Shown piece by piece: positions 1 to 9,286 of a stretch of 64,000 nucleotides of DNA. Origin of the DNA: Candidatus Sulfopaludibacter sp. SbA3 (GTDB lineage Bacteria > Acidobacteriota > Terriglobia > Bryobacterales > Bryobacteraceae); assembly GCA_945890485.1 (NCBI GenBank), contig CAMDCN010000006.1, positions 248,001 to 312,000 of the forward strand. The letters are read 5' to 3'. Each line of letters opens with the position of its first letter. Positions within the stretch are counted from its first letter, which is position 1. The notes below the pieces were generated by a model. It did no database searches, was not told the DNA's origin, and saw only the letters and a program-made list of their open reading frames with translations. The position numbers were made by a program, and so were the translations under genes.

Positions 1-1006
1 GGCCAGCCGGATGAGTTACTTCCTTTGGGGCGGCATGCCGGACGCGGAGCTCTTTAAGCTCGCCTCGGAAGGTAAGCTCTCCGATCCCGCCGTGCTGAGC
101 GCGCAGGCCATCCGGATGCTCAAGGACCAGAAGTCTCGTGAGTTCGCTGAGAACTTTGTGGGGCAATGGCTCTCGATCCGCGAGTTAGGCCGCGACATCA
201 AACCCGATCCGAAGATTGCGGGAGACTACTACGAAACCGAAGTGGAATCGGGTATCCAGTACGAGCCGGCGCTTTTCTTCCACGAAATTTTGATGCAGAA
301 CGAGCCGCTGACATATCTGCTCGACGCACCGTACTCAGTAGTCAGCAGCAAACTGGCGCGCTATTACGGGATGGTTCCGACCGGGATCCGGCAACAGCCG
401 GTTCGGTTCAAGCTGCCGCCGGGGTCCCATCGGGGTGGCTTGCTGGGGATGGCCGCTGTTCTGGCGGTGAGCTCCTATCCCACGCGGACCAGTCCGGTGC
501 TACGCGGCAAATGGATTCTCGAATCGCTCCTTGGCACGCCGCCGCCTCCTCCTCCTCCGAACGTACCGGAATTGAAGGAACACGAAGGGGCTACTCCGCA
601 GACGCTGCGCGCCCGCTTGGAACAGCACCGGGCGAATCCGGTGTGCGCCTCTTGCCATAGCCGCATTGATCCAATGGGCTTTGGCCTCGAAAACTACGAT
701 TCGGTGGGCCGTTGGCGTGATACGGATGCCGGTCAACCGATTGATGCCTCCGGCGTTCTACCCGACGGCACGAAGTACAACGGGCCGGACGAGCTGAAGA
801 AGGTTCTTCTCTCGAAGAAGAACCAGATTGTCCGGAATCTGACGGGAAAGATGCTCGGCTACGCCTTGGGCCGAGGTTTGACCACGGAAGACGAGTGCGC
901 GGTCGATCAGATTGTGTCCGCCGTTGAGCGGGACGAATATAAGGCGCATACTTTAATTACGGAGATTGTCCGGAGCGTACCGTTCCGGCTGGAGACCAAA
1001 CGATGA
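1..1006 (+). CDS. DUF1592/DUF1588/DUF1585 planctomycete-type cytochrome protein (5' partial)
   Basis: The reading frame is open from the left edge (A-S-R precede the first Met at 11), and that Met lies in a conserved stretch (MSYFLW) found in the middle of DUF1592, so the true start is outside the window. What remains is the end of DUF1592, then DUF1588 with the RGGLLGM segment, a run of seven prolines ([12 protein letters not shown], usual for this family) and one haem-type CxxCH motif (CASCHS, codons near 649-663), then the C-terminal DUF1585. The family is exported and paired with DUF1552 proteins in Planctomycetes and Acidobacteria; its biochemical role is not established. The stop overlaps the DUF1552 start (ATGA), indicating translational coupling. 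Confidence 0.9.
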   Translation, partial: ASRMSYFLWGGMPDAELFKLASEGKLSDPAVLSAQAIRMLKDQKSREFAENFVGQWLSIRELGRDIKPDPKIAGDYYETEVESGIQYEPALFFHEILMQNEPLTYLLDAPYSVVSSKLARYYGMVPTGIRQQPVRFKLPPGSHRGGLLGMAAVLAVSSYPTRTSPVLRGKWILESLLGTPPPPPPPNVPELKEHEGATPQTLRARLEQHRANPVCASCHSRIDPMGFGLENYDSVGRWRDTDAGQPIDASGVLPDGTKYNGPDELKKVLLSKKNQIVRNLTGKMLGYALGRGLTTEDECAVDQIVSAVERDEYKAHTLITEIVRSVPFRLETKR

Positions 1007-2322
1007 AACCTCTTTCCCGGCGTACCCTTCTGCGCGGCACCGGCGCCGCACTAGCCTTACCTTGGCTTGAGGCCATGGCGGCGAAAGGCCCGGCAACAAA
1101 GGCTCCGGTCCGAATGGCGGTGCTGTACATGCCGAACGGCGTGCATCCCGACATGTGGACCCCAGCCGGGGTAGGCCGGGATTTCAACCTTTCCCCCACG
1201 CTGGCTCCTTTGGAGTCGCTGAAGAAAGAGCTGATCGTCGCAACCAATCTCTGGAACCAAGGCGCTAAGGGTGGTGACGGCCACTACGTCAAGACCTCCG
1301 GCTTCCTGACCTGTACGACGGTGACGAAAACGCTGGGCGTTGACATCAACTGCAACGGCATTTCGATGGACCAGGTGGCGGCGCAGCGTTCGGGCCAGCA
1401 GACGCCGTTTGCCTCCTTCGAGTTAGGCGTGAATCCGGTGACGACGGGTGTTGACCGGAACGTTGGCTACACGCGGGTTTACGGTTCCCATATCGCCTGG
1501 AGCGGCCATACCAACCCGCTGGCGCGCGAAATCAATCCGCAGTCCGTGTTCGAGCGCTTGTTGCGCGCGACGCGCCCCGCGGGTAGTTCCACCAAAGGCG
1601 ACGTTCAGTTGCTGGACCTGGTGCTTGATGACGCCAAGCAACTGCGGACGCAACTGGGCCGGGCCGACCAGGTTCGCATGGACGAGTATCTGAGTGTGGT
1701 GCGTTCCCTCGAGGATCGCTTGCAGCGGTCGACGAGCCCCGCGCAGCGCACGTGGAAACCGCGCGTTGCACTCGACCCGGCGCTGAAGCCCGAGGCCCAG
1801 CCGAAGGACTACGCCGACCATGTCCGGCTGATGTTGGACATGATGGCTCTCGCGTTTCAGACCGACTCGACGCGCATTGCCACATTCATGTTCAGCAACG
1901 CGGTCAGCAACCAGAACTTCTCGTTTGTCGATGGCGTGAAGGGTGGTCACCACTCCATTTCGCATCACATGGACAATCCTGACCAGATGCGCCAGTATCA
2001 GCTCATCAACAAGTGGCATATCGAGCAGTACGCCTATTTGTTGAACAAGCTGGCTTCGATGCCGGAAGGCGAAAGCAACGTACTGCATAACTCGATGATC
2101 CTGTTCGGCGCTGGCTTCCGCGACGGCAACAAGCACGATCCGCACAATCTGCCGGTGGTGTTGGCGGGCCGGGCCGGGGGACGCCTGAATACGGGCCAGC
2201 ACTTGATCTATGGTCCGGATAGCCCGCTGTCCAATTTGTACGTTTCGATGCTCGATGCTTTCGGCACCCCGGTGGAGCGGTTTGCGGACAGCACGGGTCC
2301 GGCTCGCGGCGTCCTGGCCTAA
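1003..2322 (+). CDS. DUF1552 domain-containing protein, Tat-type signal
   Basis: 439 residues, the usual family length. Residues 5-26 give a twin-arginine-like signal (SRRTLLRG, then a hydrophobic stretch ending EAMA). The core has the DUF1552 hallmarks: LYMPNGVHPDMWTP near residue 42, MDMMALAFQTDSTRIATFM in the middle, and a C-terminal GAGFRDGNKHDPHNLPVVLAG block. It follows the DUF1592 protein with a 4-base overlap, the standard pairing. The function of the family is unknown; the context suggests a periplasmic or surface complex with cytochrome-like partners. A 10-base gap separates it from the racemase-like gene downstream, so all four genes probably share one transcript. Confidence 0.9.
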   Translation: MKPLSRRTLLRGTGAALALPWLEAMAAKGPATKAPVRMAVLYMPNGVHPDMWTPAGVGRDFNLSPTLAPLESLKKELIVATNLWNQGAKGGDGHYVKTSGFLTCTTVTKTLGVDINCNGISMDQVAAQRSGQQTPFASFELGVNPVTTGVDRNVGYTRVYGSHIAWSGHTNPLAREINPQSVFERLLRATRPAGSSTKGDVQLLDLVLDDAKQLRTQLGRADQVRMDEYLSVVRSLEDRLQRSTSPAQRTWKPRVALDPALKPEAQPKDYADHVRLMLDMMALAFQTDSTRIATFMFSNAVSNQNFSFVDGVKGGHHSISHHMDNPDQMRQYQLINKWHIEQYAYLLNKLASMPEGESNVLHNSMILFGAGFRDGNKHDPHNLPVVLAGRAGGRLNTGQHLIYGPDSPLSNLYVSMLDAFGTPVERFADSTGPARGVLA

Positions 2323-2331
2323 GGGTTCAGG

Positions 2332-2985
2332 ATGTCCGCCCCGCACGCGGTATTTCTTCATGCGGCTCGGCCTTCCGTCGAGCCGCTGATGAACTACTAC
2401 CCCCGGCAGTGGCCCGAGCTACGGATCACGAACCTGCTGGACGACGGCGTCATGGGTTTGTTTTCGGCCGGGCGGTGGGATCAAGCCACGGAGCGGCTGC
2501 TCGAAATGGCCCAAGTCGGGCATCGTGTCTACGGGGCGACGGCGGGACTGGTGAGTTGTTCGGCGGTCTCGCGAGAGCAGATGAAGTCATTGCGGCAGGC
2601 GTCACCGATCCCCTTGTTGAAGATCGATGAGCCGATGGCGACGCTGGCCACTTCGACGTCCTCCCGCCTTGGCCTGCTGGTGACGTTCCCGCCCACTCTG
2701 CTGATTGCGGAACAGTTGCTGCGGGAGGCGGCGGTCGGCGCTCCGCTTGAGATTGTGCCGTTGGTCGCGCCCGAAGCGATTGCGGCCCTGTTGGCCGGCG
2801 ACCGCGTGAGCCACGATACACGGCTGATCGCCGCGGCTGACGAGTTGGCGGGGCAGGGCATTGGCGCCTTGGTCCTGGCTCAAGTCTCGATGGGACCGCT
2901 TGTGCCCGTACTGCGTGAGCGCCTTGGCATACCGGTATTTTCAAGTCTTGAAACCAGCCTGAGCGCCTTGCGGCGTCTCGTATGA
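2332..2985 (+). CDS. Asp/Glu/hydantoin racemase-family protein
   Basis: 217 residues without a signal peptide. The N-terminal half has the first catalytic-cysteine region (GLVSCSAVSR, near residue 72). In the C-terminal half the position where racemases carry a second Cys (GCTE type) reads LVLAQVSMGPLVP, with no Cys. Two-base racemases use two Cys, so a classical racemase reaction is doubtful; one-Cys relatives in the superfamily include decarboxylases and isomerases. Substrate unknown. It lies inside the DUF1552 operon and its last four bases overlap the start of the PA14 gene. Confidence 0.75.
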   Translation: MSAPHAVFLHAARPSVEPLMNYYPRQWPELRITNLLDDGVMGLFSAGRWDQATERLLEMAQVGHRVYGATAGLVSCSAVSREQMKSLRQASPIPLLKIDEPMATLATSTSSRLGLLVTFPPTLLIAEQLLREAAVGAPLEIVPLVAPEAIAALLAGDRVSHDTRLIAAADELAGQGIGALVLAQVSMGPLVPVLRERLGIPVFSSLETSLSALRRLV

Positions 2986-3584
2986 AACGTGGCGTGTACC
3001 TGCTGGCGCTGGCTCTGGCAGCTCAACCGCCCGAACAGGACCCAGTTTTTGGCACGACTGTCTACTCCTCGGCTGGGCTTACCGGCAAGGTCTATTTCGT
3101 CTCGCCCGACTCGACGCAGTTGCCGCGGTTCCGTGAGTCTCGGGCGGTAGGCTCCGTCTACACCACGTCGTTGAATATTCCGCCGCAACCCTTTACGCAG
3201 GGATTTCCGGGTATTGCGAACCGGTTCGAATGGTTTGGCATCGACTACCGCGGAAAAATCTGGATTGAGAACCCAGGCGTGTATGAGTTTCGCCTGCTCT
3301 CGGATGATGGCTCGAAGTTTTGGATCAACAACCGGCTGGTCATAGACAACGACGGACTTCACTCGCCAGCGGCGTTGACCGCGTCGGCGAAGCTTTCGCG
3401 GGGCCTGTTCCAATTTCGTATCGCCTACTTTCAAGGGCCCAGGATGGACGTGGCGCTAATTTTCTCCGTTCGTCCACCGGAAAAGCCGTGGTCGATCTTC
3501 AACACGGACAATTTCCTGGCCCCCGCGGCGGCAGCGCTCCCCGAGGGCAAGGTCAGTGAGATCAAGCGGGCGTCGAACTGGTAG
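2982..3584 (+). CDS. secreted PA14-domain protein
   Basis: 200 residues. A short hydrophobic N-terminus (YLLALALAAQ) resembles a Sec signal. The rest is a PA14 beta-barrel: an NRFEWFGIDYRGKIWIENPG block, the diagnostic YEFRLLSDDGSKFWINNRLV strand pair near residue 100, and FQFRIAYFQGP. PA14 domains usually bind carbohydrate or sit in adhesins and glycosidases; here it is the only domain, so a binding role is inferred. It starts within the racemase stop (ATGA). Its 3' end overlaps by 23 bases the end of the oppositely directed DegT-type gene. Confidence 0.8.
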   Translation: MKRGVYLLALALAAQPPEQDPVFGTTVYSSAGLTGKVYFVSPDSTQLPRFRESRAVGSVYTTSLNIPPQPFTQGFPGIANRFEWFGIDYRGKIWIENPGVYEFRLLSDDGSKFWINNRLVIDNDGLHSPAALTASAKLSRGLFQFRIAYFQGPRMDVALIFSVRPPEKPWSIFNTDNFLAPAAAALPEGKVSEIKRASNW

Positions 3585-4902
3585 CGAGTGCGGAAGCGAA
3601 CTGGCGCACTTTGCCGATTGCGGCGGCGATATCGTCCATGTCGCGCTTTTCGCCTAGGAGCATCGTTTGCGTGAACCAGACGGCCTCGTTGCAGAGCCGA
3701 TCGTTGATCGGCAGTTCGTTCTGTTCACGCCACTGTTTTAGCCGGGCTGCACCGTAAATGCGTTGATAGCCTCGGGAGTTCAGGATGTTCTCCATGAAGG
3801 GCTGCCGGTTGAGAGGGGCGTAGCCGCCAGAGGCGGGAATGCCTTCGGCTGAGAGGGCCTTCAGGAACTTGGCGCGGGGGAGATTAGCGAACTGCGCGGC
3901 GTCGTAGCGGAACATATATAGATGCCAGGCGCTTCGGGTGGCGCCTTTCGGCCAGGCGGCCGGGGTGACGCCAGGAATCTCGCGGAGGAGTTGTGAAAGG
4001 TAGGCAGCGTTTTCATCGCGACGCTTGGACTGGGCGTCGAGGCGCTCCATTTGGGCGAGGAGCAGGGCGGCCTGGAACTCCGTCAGGCGAAGGTTGGCGC
4101 CCTGCGCCGCCGGCGCGCCGTTCCATCCGCTCATAAACGCGCCGCTGCCAGCGGGCGGCTTCCGGGCATTCGAGTTCGTATGGTACGCATAGCAGCGTTC
4201 AATGAAGTCGCCATCGTTTGAAACGACAGCGCCTCCCTCACCCGAGTTCAGGTTCTTGGATGCCTGGAAGCTGAAGGTGCCGCAGTCGCCGACAGTGCCG
4301 ACGCGCTTGCCTTTCCACTCAGCGAGATGGGCCTGGGCGGCGTCTTCGAGTACCTTCAGCCCTTTGGGCTTAGCGGCGGCGAGGACGCCGTCGAGATCGG
4401 CGGGGGTCCCGGCGATGTGCACGGGGATGACGGCGACGGTGCGGTCCGTGATGGCGCCTGCAATCTTCGAGGGGTCGATTTGGAAGGATGCGGCGTCGGT
4501 ATCGACGAACACCGGAAGAGCGCACTTCGAGAGGACAGCGTTAATGGTGGCGATAAAGGTGTAGGGCGGGACGATCACTTCGTCGCCGGCCTGCACGTCG
4601 AGGCCGTGGAGAGCGACCATGAGCGCACTGGTGCCATTGGCGACGGCCAGGCAGTGCTTGGTGCCGATCAATTGGGCGTACTTTTCTTCGAACGCCGCGA
4701 CCTGTTGGCCGTTGCCGCGATACCACTTACCGCTGGTCAGAACGCGCTGTAAGCCTTCTTTTTCGGCCGGACCGACAATGGGCCAACCGGGGAAGGGCTT
4801 CTTCCGGATCGGGTCTCCGCCTAAGGCCGCCGGTTTGGCCTGTGCATTGGTCACGATGGTGATTCCGGCGGCGGTGGCCGCCACTGCCTCGCGTCTGGTC
4901 AT
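3562..4902 (-). CDS. DegT/DnrJ/EryC1/StrS-family PLP aminotransferase with export signal
   Basis: 446 residues. After an N-terminal TRREAVAATAAG segment (twin-arginine-like, followed by a cleavage-like region near AQA), the protein is a standard DegT fold: DEVIVPPYTF, FVDTD near residue 133, EDAAQAH, and the PLP lysine in SFQASKNLNSGEGG (near residue 216). Cytoplasmic relatives transaminate keto-sugars for surface glycans. An exported form is unusual; PLP enzymes must fold with cofactor, which would fit Tat export. The exact substrate cannot be read. The start is ATG at 4902 with no clear Shine-Dalgarno. The 3' end overlaps the PA14 gene. Confidence 0.85.
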   Translation of the reverse strand: MTRREAVAATAAGITIVTNAQAKPAALGGDPIRKKPFPGWPIVGPAEKEGLQRVLTSGKWYRGNGQQVAAFEEKYAQLIGTKHCLAVANGTSALMVALHGLDVQAGDEVIVPPYTFIATINAVLSKCALPVFVDTDAASFQIDPSKIAGAITDRTVAVIPVHIAGTPADLDGVLAAAKPKGLKVLEDAAQAHLAEWKGKRVGTVGDCGTFSFQASKNLNSGEGGAVVSNDGDFIERCYAYHTNSNARKPPAGSGAFMSGWNGAPAAQGANLRLTEFQAALLLAQMERLDAQSKRRDENAAYLSQLLREIPGVTPAAWPKGATRSAWHLYMFRYDAAQFANLPRAKFLKALSAEGIPASGGYAPLNRQPFMENILNSRGYQRIYGAARLKQWREQNELPINDRLCNEAVWFTQTMLLGEKRDMDDIAAAIGKVRQFASALATSSTPA

Positions 4903-5009
4903 GTCACTATGCTAACCGACCCCCGGTGGCGTTTGGCACCGGAATTTGATAGTGTCCGCCGTGAATCGATTTCGATTCGTCCACCTAATTCAGGTTTGAG
5001 GTAACGAGG

Positions 5010-8000
5010 ATGATGATATTCAGAGGTGCGGGGCGCAGGGGCGCTCTTGCCCTGTTGGCATGCTTGACCCTAACATCCGCGCCAGTTTCCGCCCAGGTTT
5101 TGAAGGGGCAGATTCTTGGTGTGGTCGCCGACCAGTCCGGGGCACTAGTGCCCGGAGTGAAAATTACTATTCTGGAGACGCGGACCAACTTCCAGCGGAC
5201 CAGCGAGACCAACGACACGGGGAACTTTTTCTTCGTCAATTTAGACCCGGGCGACTACCGCGTGGAAGCGGAGAAGACGGGATTTAGTAAAGCTTTGCGC
5301 ACGGGGGTGGAACTGCTTCCGAACACCACCGCCCGTGTGAACTTTGAACTCGTTCCGGGGGCGATTACGCAGACGATCGACGTCAGCGCCACCGCCATGC
5401 CCTTACTGCAAACCGACCGCGCGGACACGGGCGGCAAAATCGACCAGAAGCAGTTGCAGACGATGCCGATGCTCTATAACCGCAACTACCAGGGCTTGCT
5501 GCTGCTGGTGCCGGGCGTGGGGCGTCCGTTCAAACCGCACTCGGAGTTCTACAACTCGCACGACTCCCTTTCGGTTCGTGTGAACGGGCAGGGGCGGCAA
5601 TTCAACAATTTTCAAATTGAGGGAATTGAGAACAAGATCGACAACGGAAACCTGACGGCGCTGGTGCCTCCTGCCGAGGCGATTCAGACGGTGGACGTTT
5701 CGACGTCGAACTTCGACCCGGAGTTTGGCAACGCGGGCGGCGCGGTGACGAACGTGACACTGCGCAGCGGATCGAACGACTTCCATGGGAGCCTGTTCCA
5801 CTTCCACCGGAACGAGAACATCCAGGCGCGCAACACGTTCGCCGTGACAAAGGCCCCGACGGTGTACAACCAGTTCGGCGGCACGTTGGGCGGGCGGATT
5901 GTGCGGGACAAGCTGTTTTTCTTCGCCGACTATCAGGGTAGCCGGGACCACCTGGGCCAAGTGAACCGGGGTACGTTGCCCAGCACCATCTTCCGCACGG
6001 GCAATCTGGCGGGCGGCGGCGTCAATATCTACGATCCTCTAACGGGAGATGCCTCCGGGGCGGGTCGCACGGCGTTTGCGGGCGGCATAATCCCACAAAG
6101 CCGGATCAGTCCGATTGCTCGCCGGATTCTGGGCTTTTTGCCCGATCCGAATCTCGGCACATTGCCGGAGGGCCAGATCAACTACTCTCAAAACAGCGTT
6201 CGCATCAAGACGCTAGATCAGGCCGATTCCAAGGTGGACTGGGTGATTGGCAGCAACGACCGACTGGCGGTGCGCTACAGCATTCAGAAAGCCGTGGTGG
6301 ACGACCCAGGCCTGTTTGGGCCTGGAGGCATCTATGGCGGATTCCGAAATGGTGGCTTCGGTGGTTCGGGTCCAGCCCGAACGCAGAGCGCTGGCATCAA
6401 CTATTCGAAGGTGATCAGCCCTACGTTGGTTTGGGAATCGCGCTTGGGTGTAGTGCGGAACCGCAATGACGCACTTAACTCCGATACCGGGAAGAAGACC
6501 GCGGAAGAGATTGGCATTCGTGGCGCCAATCTGGACGAATGGACGAGCGGATTGACGGAGATTCGGGTGAACGGGTACTCGTCGCCGTTAGTAGGCTTTT
6601 CGCCGAGCTTGCCATGGGCTCGGGCTGTGACGAGCTTTGGCATCGTCAATAACTTCTCGAAGACCTTTTCGAAACACATCATCCGCTTCGGTGTCGACAT
6701 CCGCCGGGAACGGAACGACCTGCTCCAGACGCAGACGTTTAACCCGCGCGGCCGGTTCGAATACAACCCGGCACAGACGGGTACGACGATCGATACCCGC
6801 CGGAACTTCGCGAATTCGTTTGCGTCGTTTTTGCTGGATGCGCCGAGTCAGTCCGGACGCGACTTGCCGTTTATCTTCCCAACGCGCCGGGAGCTTACTT
6901 CCAACTTCTACATCCAGGACAAGTGGCAGGTTTCGTCGAAGCTGACGCTGGACATCGGCCTTCGCTTCGAGCGGGAGCTGGGTAGCCGGCCTCGCAGCGA
7001 GGGCGGGTTCTCCAACTACAACCCGGCGAACAATACACTGGAGCTGGCCGGTATTGGCTCGATTCCGATTAACATTGCCAACACGAATAACAATTGGGGA
7101 CCGCGTTTGGGCATCGCTTATCGTGTGAGCGAGAAGATGGTGGTCCGGACTGGGTATGGAATCAGCTTCTTCCCGCGCCGGATGGGGCAGACGAACTTCC
7201 CGATCCTGCAGAACAACGCCTACCCGGCGGCCAACGCGTTTGTGCCGTCCGCGGTGACGATGACGACGGGATTTCCTGCGTTCGTGCCATTTAATCTGCC
7301 GTCCACTGGCGTGATTGAAAACGCGCCATTGAACAATGGCTACGGCATCACACCGCGCGATTTGGCAAGTCCCTATGTGCAGAGTTGGAACTTCGCTGTG
7401 CAGCGCGCGCTACCATTCAAGCTGGCTTTAGATGTGGCGTACGTGGGGAATCGCGGGGTGAATAACCAATCGGGTTACAACATCAACGCATCCATGATTC
7501 CGGGTTCGGGCAACAATGGCCGTCCGCTGTTTCTGGCCTACCGGCGAGCGACTGATACGACGATGCCGCTCGGAACGAACACCTGGTATAACGGCTTGCA
7601 GTTCAAGTTGGATCGGCGGGTAGGCGACGGCTTGTTCCTGACAACTTCGTATACTTTTAGTAAAGGCTTGAACTACACGGAAGACGATGGCGGCTTGGCA
7701 ATTCCGATGAACGTACCTCTGAACAAGGCTCGGATGAGCGACAACCGGACGCATGTCTTCACGAATAGCTTCATGTGGTCACTTCCGTTTGGCAAAGGCA
7801 AACGGTGGGCGAACTCTGGGCCGGCGCAGTATATTGTGGGCGGATGGCAGTTCCAGGGTCTCGTTAGCTTGATGAGTGGCACTTGGTTCACGCCCTCCGT
7901 TTCGGGTGTCGTGAACGCGCCGGGCAATGCCGATCGTCCGAACTGGGTGGCCCCGATCCGCTACCTGGGCGGCACGGGACCGGGACAACAGTTCTTTGAC

Positions 8001-8279
8001 ACAAGTTCGTTCGCCATTCCTGCGCAGAATACACTGGGGAACGCCGGACGGAACATCATCCAGGGACCGCGCTTCTCGAACCTCGATGCGGCGCTGCACC
8101 GGGAGTTCCGCGTTCGCGAGGGCATGTCGCTAACCTTGCGGGTGGAGAGCTTTAACTTCACCAACACACCGCACTATAGCAATCCGAACGGCAACGCGCA
8201 GTCGCCGCAGTTCGGACAGATCAATGGAGCCGAACAGGATCAGCGCCAGTACCAACTTGGGCTGACCCTGCGATTCTAG
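5010..8279 (+). CDS. Oar-like TonB-dependent receptor with carboxypeptidase-regulatory domain
   Basis: 1089 residues. Signal peptide at residues 10-30 (ALLACLTLTSAPVSAQ). Residues about 33-115 form a carboxypeptidase-regulatory (CarboxypepD_reg) beta-sandwich (GVVADQSGALVPGVKITI). A plug domain follows, with VRVNGQGRQFNNFQIEGIEN near residue 195 and FDPEFGNAGGAVTNVTLRSGSNDFHG near 235. The remainder is a beta-barrel ending in a C-terminal Phe (GLTLRF), the outer-membrane insertion signal. Such receptors are numerous in Solibacter-type genomes and probably import large substrates such as oligosaccharides; the ligand is unknown. GAGG directly precedes the first of two adjacent ATGs, so translation may begin at 5013. 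It appears to be a single-gene unit. Confidence 0.93.
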   Translation: MMIFRGAGRRGALALLACLTLTSAPVSAQVLKGQILGVVADQSGALVPGVKITILETRTNFQRTSETNDTGNFFFVNLDPGDYRVEAEKTGFSKALRTGVELLPNTTARVNFELVPGAITQTIDVSATAMPLLQTDRADTGGKIDQKQLQTMPMLYNRNYQGLLLLVPGVGRPFKPHSEFYNSHDSLSVRVNGQGRQFNNFQIEGIENKIDNGNLTALVPPAEAIQTVDVSTSNFDPEFGNAGGAVTNVTLRSGSNDFHGSLFHFHRNENIQARNTFAVTKAPTVYNQFGGTLGGRIVRDKLFFFADYQGSRDHLGQVNRGTLPSTIFRTGNLAGGGVNIYDPLTGDASGAGRTAFAGGIIPQSRISPIARRILGFLPDPNLGTLPEGQINYSQNSVRIKTLDQADSKVDWVIGSNDRLAVRYSIQKAVVDDPGLFGPGGIYGGFRNGGFGGSGPARTQSAGINYSKVISPTLVWESRLGVVRNRNDALNSDTGKKTAEEIGIRGANLDEWTSGLTEIRVNGYSSPLVGFSPSLPWARAVTSFGIVNNFSKTFSKHIIRFGVDIRRERNDLLQTQTFNPRGRFEYNPAQTGTTIDTRRNFANSFASFLLDAPSQSGRDLPFIFPTRRELTSNFYIQDKWQVSSKLTLDIGLRFERELGSRPRSEGGFSNYNPANNTLELAGIGSIPINIANTNNNWGPRLGIAYRVSEKMVVRTGYGISFFPRRMGQTNFPILQNNAYPAANAFVPSAVTMTTGFPAFVPFNLPSTGVIENAPLNNGYGITPRDLASPYVQSWNFAVQRALPFKLALDVAYVGNRGVNNQSGYNINASMIPGSGNNGRPLFLAYRRATDTTMPLGTNTWYNGLQFKLDRRVGDGLFLTTSYTFSKGLNYTEDDGGLAIPMNVPLNKARMSDNRTHVFTNSFMWSLPFGKGKRWANSGPAQYIVGGWQFQGLVSLMSGTWFTPSVSGVVNAPGNADRPNWVAPIRYLGGTGPGQQFFDTSSFAIPAQNTLGNAGRNIIQGPRFSNLDAALHREFRVREGMSLTLRVESFNFTNTPHYSNPNGNAQSPQFGQINGAEQDQRQYQLGLTLRF

Positions 8280-8283
8280 GCCG

Positions 8284-9195
8284 CTAACGGGGCGCCGGCA
8301 GCCGGCCGCGAAACTTAGGAACGATGACTTCCTGGGTGTAGCGGTCGTGCTGCCGGAGGGCCTCCATCGCTTCGGGCATCCGCATTTGTTTCACGATCGC
8401 CTTCATCTGTTCGGTCCCCTGTTTTCCCCACTCCGTCCTTTCCGCCGCAGTCGTTGGCAGGCCTTCCGACCCTCCTCCATGAGCCATCACATCCGCCACC
8501 CAGGAGCCTAGGCTCAAGCTGCCGGAGAAGCCGAGCTTGCCTAGCGTGGCCAGTCCCTGGTTGGGAGGCACAGGCGCGGCCGCGTGGGATTCGGCCTCGC
8601 CGTAGTCGCCTTTGAGGGGAAGGTCTTCGAGGCGACCGGTGATGGCATGAGCCCCATAGAGCGTCTTCGCGCGATCGGCCGCGCTGAGTTGGAGGCGGGG
8701 GAGGTAGGTGTCCATGTTGATGTAGAGGATGGGCACGTGAGTTTCTTCAAAGAACTCGCGGGCGAGGGTGCCAACGGTGAGCGGAGCTGGGCCGTGGCTT
8801 GACGAAAGATAGACCTGACGGCGGAAGCCCTGCTTCAGCAGCGAGTGGGCGAGTTCCTTCAGGAAGGCCGTGCCGGATTGCGGGCTGAGATAGACCGTCG
8901 ACGGGGCGATGGTGGTGGTGCCAGGGTAGGACCAGACGAGGCCAGGCATATAGAGTCCGCCGGTCTCCTCGGCCATTGTCATGGCGTAGGCAAGTGGCCA
9001 GGTGTAGTCCCGGTTGCTGGGTTGGGTGCCATTCGTTTCGACCGCACCCACGGGAATGAAAACGATGTCGCTCTTTTTGAGCTGGGCAGCCACTTGCACT
9101 TGGCTGAGGCGCGTGAGGTCCCGCGTATGCAGCGGACGGATTTGCGCGGATAATCCCGCGGCGAGTGTTGCGGCCAGAATAATAAATCTCAACAT
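8284..9195 (-). CDS. secreted creatininase-family protein with altered metal-site motif
   Basis: 303 residues. N-terminal Sec signal (FIILAATLAAGLSAQ). The creatininase fold is recognisable from the IPVGAVET segment near residue 50, the SYPGTTTIAPST loop and an SSSHGPA block. Creatininase uses a Glu-x-His pair (EQHG type), an Asp and a His; here the pair reads Glu-Thr-Asn and the NGHGGN-type loop reads SSSHGPA, so one His ligand appears lost while the Asp (NRDY) and a His remain. It may be a metal amidohydrolase with changed ligands or a binding protein. AGGAG lies 8 bases before ATG. Divergent from the DUF1549 operon across 91 bases. Confidence 0.8.
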   Translation of the reverse strand: MLRFIILAATLAAGLSAQIRPLHTRDLTRLSQVQVAAQLKKSDIVFIPVGAVETNGTQPSNRDYTWPLAYAMTMAEETGGLYMPGLVWSYPGTTTIAPSTVYLSPQSGTAFLKELAHSLLKQGFRRQVYLSSSHGPAPLTVGTLAREFFEETHVPILYINMDTYLPRLQLSAADRAKTLYGAHAITGRLEDLPLKGDYGEAESHAAAPVPPNQGLATLGKLGFSGSLSLGSWVADVMAHGGGSEGLPTTAAERTEWGKQGTEQMKAIVKQMRMPEAMEALRQHDRYTQEVIVPKFRGRLPAPR

Positions 9196-9210
9196 TTGGG
9201 GCTCCTAGGC

Positions 9211-9239
9211 TTGTCACCGTACGCTCCATATGATATTCG
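9211..9239 (+). promoter_or_regulatory. weak sigma70-like promoter candidate for the DUF1549 operon
   Basis: TTGTCA (9211-9216) and TATTCG (9234-9239) are spaced by 17 bases in the 91-base divergent gap, 47 bases before the ATG at 9287. The -35 matches the consensus at five of six positions, the -10 at only three or four. Weak evidence. Confidence 0.25.
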
Positions 9240-9286
9240 TTACCGCAGTGAAGTGAGACCGCCTTCCATTCGCTTCGCTTTGTACT

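Noticed and set aside
541-565. Proline run as a sign of frameshift or low-complexity error
   Set aside because: A run of prolines at this place is a conserved feature of DUF1588-type proteins.
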